Under the pieces are notes generated by a model. That model was given only the letters and a program-made list of their open reading frames with translations. It had not been told where the DNA came from and searched no databases. A DNA stretch of 6,196 nt from Pseudomonas sp. (lineage in GTDB: Bacteria; Pseudomonadota; Gammaproteobacteria; Pseudomonadales; Pseudomonadaceae): positions 1-6,196 of the forward strand of contig NZ_JASLAW010000149.1 of the NCBI RefSeq assembly GCF_030147005.1, given 5' to 3'. The translations under genes and the position numbers were made by a program. Shown here piece by piece: positions 1 to 5,556 of the stretch (positions are counted from its first letter, which is position 1; every line of letters starts with the position of its first letter).

Positions 1-82
1 CCCTTTTTCGGGCACAATGCACGCCGCTTTTGCCTGGCGCAGTTGCACCGGGCCATTCACTGGATACCGAGGGCTTTACTGC
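1..82 (+). promoter_or_regulatory. infA upstream leader; no gene supported
   Basis: These 82 bases precede infA. All three forward frames are open, but none gives a protein I recognise, so I cannot tell whether the 3' end of an upstream gene enters here. In Pseudomonas the aat and ate/bpt genes usually lie upstream of infA, but nothing here identifies them. No convincing -35/-10 pair is visible. The one supported element is a Shine-Dalgarno-like GAGGG at 69-73, nine bases before the infA ATG, which fixes that start. Confidence 0.45.
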
Positions 83-301
83 ATGTCGAAAGAAGACAGC
101 TTCGAAATGGAAGGCACTGTCGTCGACACCCTGCCCAACACCATGTTTCGTGTGGAGTTGGAAAATGGGCACGTCGTAACCGCGCATATCTCCGGCAAGA
201 TGCGCAAGAACTACATTCGTATTCTTACCGGTGACAAAGTGCGCGTCGAGCTGACGCCCTATGACTTGAGCAAAGGGCGCATCACTTACCGCGCTCGATA
301 A
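83..301 (+). CDS. infA: Translation initiation factor IF-1
   Basis: IF-1 binds the A site of the 30S ribosomal subunit in the cytoplasm. It works with IF-2 and IF-3 to keep initiator tRNA in the P site during initiation. The 72-residue product has the usual bacterial IF-1 length and is essentially one S1-like OB fold. It starts [19 protein letters not shown], and the central [19 protein letters not shown] segment is the conserved rRNA-binding face. I chose the ATG at 83 because it gives the canonical N terminus and has GAGGG nine bases upstream. An in-frame ATG at 17 would add 22 residues foreign to the family. The gene is single, converges on clpA and is closed by a terminator 12 bases after its stop. 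Nothing about it is unusual. The identification is close to certain. Confidence 0.98.
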
Positions 302-313
302 GCAAGTCAATAC

Positions 314-341
314 AAAACGCCCGGTTATGCCGGGCGTTTTT
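314..341 (+). terminator. Rho-independent terminator of infA
   Basis: An 11-bp perfect stem (314-324 with 330-340, core ACGCCCGG/CCGGGCGT) closes a 5-base loop (TTATG) and ends in a T run at 337-341. It begins 12 bases after the infA stop. The opposite strand has only a short T run, so it should work mainly for infA, though it may also block transcription arriving from clpA. Confidence 0.93.
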
Positions 342-376
342 GTGTGGGTGCCATTTATGGGACACCGCCAATCTTC

Positions 377-400
377 TGCGGGAACGGGCCTGCTGGCGAA
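377..400 (+). repeat. Degenerate Pseudomonas REP-like element
   Basis: Starting TGCGGGAACGGGCC and ending GCTGGCGAA, this 24-base segment differs at about four positions from the REP sequence common in fluorescens-group Pseudomonas genomes (TGTGGGAGCGGGCT followed by TGCTCGCGAA), as I remember it. It lies between two convergent genes, the usual place for REPs. No second inverted copy is nearby, so it is a solitary, decayed element. The consensus comparison is from memory. Confidence 0.5.
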
Positions 401-477
401 TGCGCCAGGTCAGCTACCCTTTTTTGGGCTGACACACCACTTTCACGACCAAGCCCGCCTACACAGCTGATCTCCAG

Positions 478-531
478 TGCCTTGAGGGGTGTATTTCAAG
501 GCAGCAAAAAGGCGCCTTTCGGCGCCTTTTG
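478..531 (-). terminator. Terminator of the clpS-clpA operon, with a second flanking hairpin
   Basis: Read on the minus strand, the transcript forms a stem of GGCGCC paired with GGCGCC (511-516 with 521-526) around a GAAA tetraloop. A/T pairs extend the stem (507-510 with 527-530) and a T run completes it. It starts 18 bases after the clpA stop. Just beyond it is a second 8-bp stem, TGCCTTGA (478-485) with TCAAGGCA (496-503), around a 10-base loop. The first hairpin is a standard rho-independent terminator. The second may reinforce it or protect the 3' end, which is inference. Confidence 0.88.
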
Positions 532-549
532 CTTTGTTGCAGTAAACGA

Positions 550-2820
550 TCAGGCCATTTCAGCCGTGGTTTCGAATTCGAAGGTCAGCTCGCCATCCTT
601 CAGATCGATATGCACCACGCCACCATGGTCGGAAAGCTCGCCGAACAGGATCTCTTCGGCCAGCGGCCGCTTGATCTTGTCCTGGATCAGACGCGCCATC
701 GGGCGAGCGCCCATTGCCGCATCGTAGCCGCCTTCCGCAATCCAGCTGCGCGCCGCTTCCGAGACTTCCAGTTGCACGCGCTTGTCTTCCAACTGCGCTT
801 GAAGCTCGGTGAGGAACTTGTCCACCACGCTTTTGATAACCTCATGGCTGAGGCGACCAAACTGGATAATGGTGTCCAGACGGTTGCGGAACTCCGGCGT
901 GAAGCTCTTCTTGATCACTTCCATCGCATCGGATGAGTGATCCTGATGCGTAAAGCCGATCGAAGCCCGCGCAGCGGTTTCGGCGCCGGCGTTAGTGGTC
1001 ATGATCACGATCACGTTGCGGAAGTCCGCTTTGCGCCCGTTGTTGTCGGTCAGGGTGCCGTGGTCCATGACCTGCAGCAGCAGGTTGAAGACTTCCGGGT
1101 GCGCCTTTTCGATTTCATCGAGCAGTAATACGCAGTGCGGCTGCTTGGTAATCGCCTCGGTCAACAGACCACCCTGATCAAAGCCGACATAGCCCGGAGG
1201 GGCACCAATCAGGCGCGACACGGTGTGACGCTCCATGTATTCGGACATGTCGAAGCGCACCAGCTCGATCCCCATGGCCTTGGCCAGTTGGCGCGCCGCC
1301 TCGGTCTTGCCGACACCGGTCGGGCCGGCGAACAGGAACGAACCCACTGGCTTGTCCGGCGACTTGAGCCCGGCACGCGACAACTTGATCGCGGTGGACA
1401 ACGAATCGATGGCCGCATCCTGACCAAACACGGTCAGCTTGAGGTCACGCTCCAGATTACGCAGCAATTCCTTGTCGGAACTGGTGACGTGTTTTGGCGG
1501 AATCCGCGCAATTTTCGCGACGATGTCCTCGACCTGAGGCACGTCGATGCGTTTCACGCGTTTTTCGACCGGCTGCAGGCGCTGGTAGGCACCCGCCTCG
1601 TCGATCACATCGATCGCCTTGTCCGGCATATGCCGGTCGTTGATGTAGCGCGCCGCCAGCTCAGCAGCCGAACGCAACGCCTCATCGGTGTACTCGATGC
1701 CGTGGTGCGCTTCGAAACGCCCCTTGAGCCCGCGCAGGATGCCGATGGTGTCTTCGACCGAAGGCTCGGACACGTCGACTTTCTGGAAGCGGCGCGCCAG
1801 GGCGCGATCTTTTTCAAAGATCCCACGGAATTCCTGGAACGTGGTCGAACCAATGCAACGGATATCACCCGACGACAGCAGCGGCTTGAGCAGATTGGAC
1901 GCATCCATCACCCCGCCCGATGCGGCCCCCGCACCGATGATGGTGTGGATCTCGTCGATAAACAGGATCGCCTGCGGGCGCTTTTTCAGCTCGCCGAGCA
2001 GCGCCTTGAAGCGCTTCTCGAAATCGCCACGGTACTTGGTCCCGGCGAGCAACGCGCCCAGGTCCAGAGAGTAGACGACGCTATTGGCCAGCAGGTCCGG
2101 CACCTGGTTGTCGACGATGCGCTTGGCCAGGCCTTCGGCAATCGCGGTCTTACCCACGCCCGCCTCACCGACCAGCAATGGGTTGTTTTTGCGACGGCGC
2201 GCCAGTATCTGCGCGACACGCTCAACCTCCAGCTCACGCCCCACCAGCGGATCGATCCGCCCCTGGCGCGCCAACTCATTGAGGTTGCTGGCATAGGCAT
2301 CCAGCGGATTGCTTGAAGAAGAAGACTCGCCGCCCTCCTCGTCCTGCATATCCTGCTCACCCTCGGAATGATCGCCATGCCCAGGCACCTTGGAGATACC
2401 GTGGGCGATATAGTTGACGACATCGATACGGGCTACGCTCTGCTGCTTGAGCAGAAACACAGCCTGGCTTTCCTGTTCGCTGAAAATCGCCACCAGCACA
2501 TTGGCGCCCGTGACCTCACGCTTACCGGAGCTCTGTACGTGGAAAACAGCACGCTGCAATACCCGCTGGAAGCCCAGGGTCGGCTGGGTCTCACGGTCCT
2601 CGTCATGCACGGGGATCAGTGGCGTGGTGGAGTCGATAAACTCCTGCAGGTCATGCTTGAGTTTGTCGAGGTTGGCGCCGCACGCACGCAGAACGGTGGC
2701 GGCAGCTTCGTTATCCAAAAGTGCCAGCAGCAGGTGTTCGACGGTCATGAATTCATGACGCTTCGAACGAGCCTCCTTGAAGGCAAGATTGAGGGTGACT
2801 TCGAGCTCGCGGTTTAACAT
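550..2820 (-). CDS. clpA: ATP-dependent Clp protease ATP-binding subunit ClpA
   Basis: ClpA is the hexameric AAA+ unfoldase that docks on the ClpP peptidase and threads substrates into it. These include N-degron proteins delivered by ClpS. The 756 residues match the family length (758 in E. coli). Seen in order: an N-terminal Clp repeat domain (about 1-145) that binds ClpS; an acidic, serine-rich linker (about 150-171); D1 with Walker A GEAGVGKT (218-225), pore loop KYRG (262-265) and Walker B ILFIDE (285-290); D2 with Walker A GPTGVGKT (499-506), pore loop GYVG (543-546), Walker B VLLLDE (564-569) and a sensor-2 motif GARP (704-707). The ClpP-docking loop is IGF (621-623), where E. coli ClpA has IGL. 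The start has GAGGTGA four bases upstream. The gene lies 29 bases after clpS, so the two are probably co-transcribed. All catalytic motifs are intact. Confidence 0.98.
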   Translation of the reverse strand: MLNRELEVTLNLAFKEARSKRHEFMTVEHLLLALLDNEAAATVLRACGANLDKLKHDLQEFIDSTTPLIPVHDEDRETQPTLGFQRVLQRAVFHVQSSGKREVTGANVLVAIFSEQESQAVFLLKQQSVARIDVVNYIAHGISKVPGHGDHSEGEQDMQDEEGGESSSSSNPLDAYASNLNELARQGRIDPLVGRELEVERVAQILARRRKNNPLLVGEAGVGKTAIAEGLAKRIVDNQVPDLLANSVVYSLDLGALLAGTKYRGDFEKRFKALLGELKKRPQAILFIDEIHTIIGAGAASGGVMDASNLLKPLLSSGDIRCIGSTTFQEFRGIFEKDRALARRFQKVDVSEPSVEDTIGILRGLKGRFEAHHGIEYTDEALRSAAELAARYINDRHMPDKAIDVIDEAGAYQRLQPVEKRVKRIDVPQVEDIVAKIARIPPKHVTSSDKELLRNLERDLKLTVFGQDAAIDSLSTAIKLSRAGLKSPDKPVGSFLFAGPTGVGKTEAARQLAKAMGIELVRFDMSEYMERHTVSRLIGAPPGYVGFDQGGLLTEAITKQPHCVLLLDEIEKAHPEVFNLLLQVMDHGTLTDNNGRKADFRNVIVIMTTNAGAETAARASIGFTHQDHSSDAMEVIKKSFTPEFRNRLDTIIQFGRLSHEVIKSVVDKFLTELQAQLEDKRVQLEVSEAARSWIAEGGYDAAMGARPMARLIQDKIKRPLAEEILFGELSDHGGVVHIDLKDGELTFEFETTAEMA

Positions 2821-2849
2821 AGCTTCACCTCATACCCAAGTGGTCGGCG

Positions 2850-3218
2850 TTAACCGTCCTTCTCGATTTCACAGAGTAGCGGATGCTGGCTTTCCCTGGC
2901 GTACTGGTTGACCTGCATGGCCTTTGTCTCGGCGATGTCGCGGGTAAACACTCCACATACTGCCCGTCCTTCTGTGTGAACGGCCAGCATTACCTTGGTC
3001 GCCAACTCTCGGTTCAGATTAAAAAACACCTCGAGCACTTCGACGACGAAATCCATCGGTGTGTAGTCATCATTGAACAAAACCACCTTGTACATCGGCG
3101 GCGCCTGTAAAGCAGGCTTAGCCTCCTGAACAGCAATGCCTGCAGAACCGTCGTCGTCATGTTCCTGATCCGGGCGATCCTGATTGAATGTTAGTCGAAT
3201 CTGGCTATTTGCATGCAT
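2850..3218 (-). CDS. clpS: ClpS, N-degron adaptor for ClpAP
   Basis: ClpS binds proteins with N-terminal Leu, Phe, Tyr or Trp and delivers them to ClpA, and it restrains ClpA from other substrates. The 122 residues comprise a polar, acidic, flexible N-terminal extension (1-40) and the compact core (41-120). The core holds the signature YKVVLFNDDYTPMDFV (43-58). By spacing against E. coli ClpS, the pocket residues N34, D35, M40 and H66 correspond to N49, D50, M55 and H81 here, all present. The chosen start gives the N terminus MHANSQIRLTFNQDRP, which I recall for Pseudomonas ClpS. However, the bases just upstream on the coding strand are pyrimidine-rich (CCTTTCTTTCC), with no visible Shine-Dalgarno site. 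The gene is first in the clpS-clpA operon and divergent from cspD. Confidence 0.96.
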   Translation of the reverse strand: MHANSQIRLTFNQDRPDQEHDDDGSAGIAVQEAKPALQAPPMYKVVLFNDDYTPMDFVVEVLEVFFNLNRELATKVMLAVHTEGRAVCGVFTRDIAETKAMQVNQYARESQHPLLCEIEKDG

Positions 3219-3244
3219 GGAAAGAAAGGTTCGTCAGTGGTTCA

Positions 3245-3271
3245 ATTACAGTGGTGGGGGCGAGCTGTCAG
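3245..3271 (-). promoter_or_regulatory. Candidate clpS-clpA promoter
   Basis: On the minus strand CTGACA (3266-3271) and TGTAAT (3245-3250) each match the sigma-70 hexamers at five of six positions. They are separated by 15 bases, which is shorter than the preferred 16-18. The start site would fall near 3238, giving a leader of roughly 20 bases before clpS. This is prediction by eye only. Confidence 0.3.
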
Positions 3272-3286
3272 AATTTCAACTCTGAC
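3267..3286. promoter_or_regulatory. Dyad GTCAGA-N8-TCTGAC between clpS and cspD
   Basis: Perfect 6-bp half-sites (3267-3272 and 3281-3286) are separated by 8 bases. The centre-to-centre distance of 14 bp is somewhat over one helical turn. It overlaps the candidate clpS -35 hexamer and lies just upstream of the candidate cspD -35. That position would suit an operator for a dimeric regulator. I do not recognise the site, and a chance dyad is possible. Confidence 0.3.
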
Positions 3287-3298
3287 TCATTGGTCGCC

Positions 3299-3326
3299 TT
3301 GACTATCGGCAAATCGGTGTTACAAC
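3299..3326 (+). promoter_or_regulatory. Candidate cspD promoter
   Basis: TTGACT (3299-3304) matches the sigma-70 -35 at five of six positions. It is followed after 16 bases by TACAAC (3321-3326), four of six for the -10. Transcription would begin near 3333 and give a leader of about 110 bases, long for a small gene but in line with cold-shock-domain genes. A palindrome CCCAC-A-GTGGG (3335-3345) sits at the predicted start. Prediction by eye. Confidence 0.35.
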
Positions 3327-3405
3327 CAATAGAGCCCACAGTGGGTAAAAAAGGTCCGCGCAGTCAACCTTATTTATTCGGGTTAGGTCGGATAGACAGG
3401 ATGAT

Positions 3406-3434
3406 ACTCCAGTGATGGAGTCTGGTGCAGAGGG
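3406..3434 (+). promoter_or_regulatory. Hairpin and Shine-Dalgarno site upstream of cspD
   Basis: ACTCCA (3406-3411) pairs perfectly with TGGAGT (3416-3421) around GTGA, a GNRA-class tetraloop. An alternative stem CCAG (3409-3412) with CTGG (3422-3425) would exclude it. GAGGG at 3430-3434, eight bases before the ATG at 3443, is the likely ribosome binding site. The hairpin lies just upstream of it and contains a second GGAG. A role in tuning translation is inference. Confidence 0.4.
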
Positions 3435-3442
3435 ATAAGGAA

Positions 3443-3727
3443 ATGGCTAGTGGTAAGGTCAAGTGGTTCAATAATGCCAAGGGTTTCGGCTTCATCAATG
3501 AAGACGGCAAGGAAGAAGACCTTTTTGCGCATTTCTCAGCAATTCAAATGGATGGCTACAGAACGCTCAAGGCGGGTCAGAAGGTTTCCTTTGAGACTAT
3601 CCAGGGACCCAAAGGCTTGCATGCAGTGAAGATATCGCCAGTGCCGCAACCGGAAGCTGCTGCCGAGCCAACGACCAGCGACGGCGAGACGATCAAATCG
3701 AAAAAATCTGTAACGCAACCTGTCTGA
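3443..3727 (+). CDS. cspD: CspD-type cold-shock domain protein
   Basis: This is a single-stranded nucleic acid-binding protein of the cold-shock domain family. E. coli CspD is made in stationary phase or starvation and blocks replication; the same role here is inferred from similarity. The 94 residues contain one cold-shock domain (about 1-66) with RNP1 KGFGFI (13-18) and RNP2 DLFAHFS (26-32), so the base-stacking aromatics are kept. The DLFAHFSAIQMDGYRTLKAG stretch is CspD-like rather than CspA-like. A Pro/Ala/Thr/Lys-rich tail of about 28 residues follows and is probably disordered. I chose the ATG at 3443, which gives the canonical MASGKVKWF and has GAGGG eight bases upstream. A GTG at 3425 would add six extra residues. 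The gene is divergent from clpS, convergent with icd, and probably single. In E. coli cspD also sits beside clpS-clpA. Confidence 0.95.
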   Translation: MASGKVKWFNNAKGFGFINEDGKEEDLFAHFSAIQMDGYRTLKAGQKVSFETIQGPKGLHAVKISPVPQPEAAAEPTTSDGETIKSKKSVTQPV

Positions 3728-3754
3728 CAGGCCGCTGCGCCGCGTCCGACCAGT

Positions 3755-3796
3755 AAAAAACCGGCCGATCTGAACCACCAGAAAGGCCGGTTTTTT
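3755..3796. terminator. Bidirectional terminator between cspD and icd
   Basis: A 12-bp perfect stem, AAAAAACCGGCC (3755-3766) with GGCCGGTTTTTT (3785-3796), surrounds an 18-base loop. Both strands end in a six-T run, so it can stop cspD (stop codon at 3725-3727) and icd (stop codon at 3806-3808). Confidence 0.93.
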
Positions 3797-3805
3797 CGTG
3801 GCTGC

Positions 3806-5062
3806 TTACATATGCTTGATCAACGCGTCACCAAAGCCTGACGACGACACCAATGTCGCCCCATCCATCAGGCGTTCGAAGTCATACGTCACGGTCTTGG
3901 CCGATATAGCGCCGTTGGTGCCCTTGATAATCAGGTCGGCCGCCTCCAGCCAACCCATATGCCGCAACATCATTTCCGCCGACAGAATCAATGAGCCAGG
4001 GTTGACCTGGTCCTTGCCCGCATACTTGGGCGCCGTCCCGTGGGTGGCTTCGAACATGGCCACGGTGTCGGACAGGTTGGCGCCCGGCGCAATACCGATA
4101 CCGCCCACTTCCGCCGCCAGGGCGTCGGACAAGTAGTCCCCGTTGAGGTTAAGCGTCGCAATCACGTCATACTCAGCCGGACGCAACAGGATCTGCTGGA
4201 GCATCGCATCGGCAATCGCATCCTTGACCACGACATTCTTGCCGGTCTTCGGGTTCTTGAACTGCATCCACGGCCCGCCATCAAGCAGTGTCGCGCCGAA
4301 CTCCTCGGCCGCCACTTCGTAGGCCCATTCCTTGAAGGCACCTTCGGTGAACTTCATGATGTTGCCTTTGTGCACGATAGTCAGCGAATCGCGGTCGTTA
4401 TCCACTACATATTGCAGGGCCTTGCGCGCCAGGCGCTTGGTGCCCTCCTTGGACACCGGCTTCACGCCAATCCCGCAGTCCTGGTCGAAGCGGATCTTGG
4501 TAACGCCCATTTCCTCCTTGAGGAACTTGATCACCTTGATCGCCTCGGGCGAGCCGGCCTTCCACTCGATGCCGGCGTAAATATCCTCGGAATTCTCGCG
4601 GAAGATGGTCATGTCCACATCGCCCGGCTTCTTGACCGGGCTGGGCACGCCTTCGAACCAGCGCACCGGGCGCAGGCATACATAGAGGTCAAGCTGCTGA
4701 CGCAGGGCCACGTTCAGCGAGCGGATGCCACCGCCGACCGGGGTGGTCAGCGGACCCTTGATGGACACCACGTAATCCTTGACCGCATCCAGGGTCTCCT
4801 GGGGCAGCCAGGTGTCCTGATCGTAGACTTGAGTCGCCTTCTCGCCGGCATACACCTCCATCCACGAGATTTTGCGCTTGCCGCCGTAGGCTTTTTCAAC
4901 AGCAGCGTCGACTACCTTGATCATCACCGGGCTGATGTCGACGCCGATACCGTCACCTTCGATATAGGGGATGATCGGTTGGTCAGGAACATTGAGAGAA
5001 TGGTCTGCATTGACGGTGATTTTGTCGCCGACTGCCGGAACCTGAATCTTCTTGTATCCCAT
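3806..5062 (-). CDS. icd: NADP-dependent isocitrate dehydrogenase, homodimeric type
   Basis: This TCA-cycle enzyme oxidatively decarboxylates isocitrate to 2-oxoglutarate with NADP+ (EC 1.1.1.42) in the cytoplasm. The 418 residues match the E. coli-type family. Counting against E. coli Icd, the isocitrate residues S113, N115, R119, R129, R153, Y160 and K230 correspond to S115, N117, R121, R131, R155, Y162 and K232. The metal ligands D307 and D311 correspond to D309 and D313. The NADP-choosing residues K344, Y345, Y391 and R395 correspond to K346, Y347, Y393 and R397. S115 lies in GGIRSLNVALRQ, the site that AceK phosphorylates in E. coli, so the same switch toward the glyoxylate bypass is likely. 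I start it at 5062 (MGYKKIQVPA), six bases after GGAG. An ATG at 5074 adds four residues and has no Shine-Dalgarno site. The gene is divergent from idh. Confidence 0.97.
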   Translation of the reverse strand: MGYKKIQVPAVGDKITVNADHSLNVPDQPIIPYIEGDGIGVDISPVMIKVVDAAVEKAYGGKRKISWMEVYAGEKATQVYDQDTWLPQETLDAVKDYVVSIKGPLTTPVGGGIRSLNVALRQQLDLYVCLRPVRWFEGVPSPVKKPGDVDMTIFRENSEDIYAGIEWKAGSPEAIKVIKFLKEEMGVTKIRFDQDCGIGVKPVSKEGTKRLARKALQYVVDNDRDSLTIVHKGNIMKFTEGAFKEWAYEVAAEEFGATLLDGGPWMQFKNPKTGKNVVVKDAIADAMLQQILLRPAEYDVIATLNLNGDYLSDALAAEVGGIGIAPGANLSDTVAMFEATHGTAPKYAGKDQVNPGSLILSAEMMLRHMGWLEAADLIIKGTNGAISAKTVTYDFERLMDGATLVSSSGFGDALIKHM

Positions 5063-5113
5063 GCTGAACTCCATCTATGGATTGAACATCTGGCTGCGTT
5101 CGAGCCTACTCCA

Positions 5114-5142
5114 GATATAGGGCGACTGAAACCTCACGCCAA
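5114..5142 (-). promoter_or_regulatory. Candidate icd promoter
   Basis: On the minus strand TTGGCG (5137-5142) and TATATC (5114-5119) are separated by exactly 17 bases. The matches to sigma-70 are three and four of six. Transcription would begin near 5107, about 45 bases before the icd ATG. Weak, by eye. Confidence 0.3.
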
Positions 5143-5221
5143 GCTCATCTGCATCGAAAACAGCATAAATTGTCGCCTACAAGCCTGAAACCAAAGGGAA
5201 AACCGCCAATCTTGAGCACAA

Positions 5222-5241
5222 CGTGCGACGTTAGTCGCACG
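5222..5241. promoter_or_regulatory. Perfect 8-bp inverted repeat upstream of icd
   Basis: CGTGCGAC (5222-5229) and GTCGCACG (5234-5241) are separated by GTTA. There is no T run on either side, so it is not a normal terminator. It sits about 80 bases upstream of the candidate icd -35 and about 78 bases upstream of the TATAAT facing idh. A regulator-binding site or an RNA hairpin are both possible. The regulator is not identifiable from the sequence. Confidence 0.35.
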
Positions 5242-5318
5242 CGGCCCAACTGCGACCTTTAGACCAATGGACGACACGCCTTTTGTATGAAGGCTCAGCG
5301 TAAGCATAGCGACCTATG

Positions 5319-5324
5319 TATAAT
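5319..5324 (+). promoter_or_regulatory. Candidate idh -10 element (TATAAT)
   Basis: A perfect sigma-70 -10 hexamer, followed by a GC-rich discriminator (GCCGCCGC). No good -35 lies 16-18 bases upstream, so activation by a regulator or a weak extended -10 may be needed. Starting near 5331 it would give idh a leader of about 225 bases. Confidence 0.4.
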
Positions 5325-5556
5325 GCCGCCGCTGACCCAAGAGTCACGACGGCTGACCGCTCTAGCACCGAGCTCTCAGCCAGAAAGCAGGGTTATTACA
5401 ATAGCCCACCCGCTTGACGCTCGACTGATGCAACCCAACATCACCGCGAAGAAACCTCGACATTTCGCTCATGGATGACTTTGAACGAACGCGCTCCACC
5501 CGGCGCATCTCGAGTTTCTGCGCACGCTTTCAGCAAAGAAGAGAGTTAATCCGAAT

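Larger units (their letters stand above)
5063..5556. other. Divergent intergenic region icd/idh (494 bp), no gene supported
   Basis: This gap drives two isocitrate dehydrogenase genes in opposite directions. It holds a candidate icd promoter (5114-5142), a hairpin dyad (5222-5241), a perfect TATAAT toward idh (5319-5324) and an imperfect palindrome GGGTTATT-AC-AATAGCCC (5390-5407). The only open frame (5287-5478, 63 codons) has no recognisable protein character or good ribosome site, so I do not call it. No tRNA or rRNA is visible. Confidence 0.6.

Noticed and set aside
17..82. N-terminal extension of infA from an upstream ATG
   Set aside because: IF-1 is 72 residues in this family and the ATG at 83 has a good ribosome site. 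The added residues resemble nothing in the family.
344..727. A 127-codon plus-strand frame running from the infA-clpA gap into clpA
   Set aside because: It crosses the clpA terminator and the clpA 3' end in antisense and has no protein-like features.
1135..2316. A 393-codon open frame on the plus strand opposite clpA
   Set aside because: It is antisense to a fully intact ClpA with all AAA+ motifs. Its translation is rich in Arg, Gln, His and Asp with no recognisable domain, as expected from the complement of a high-GC gene.
4040..5188. A 382-codon open frame on the plus strand opposite icd
   Set aside because: It is a shadow of icd, with no ribosome site and His/Leu/Arg-rich composition. 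The icd reading has every active-site residue.
5287..5478. A 63-codon frame upstream of idh as a possible small protein or leader peptide
   Set aside because: Its start lies before the candidate TATAAT, it has no clear ribosome site, and the translation shows no domain, signal peptide or membrane segment.
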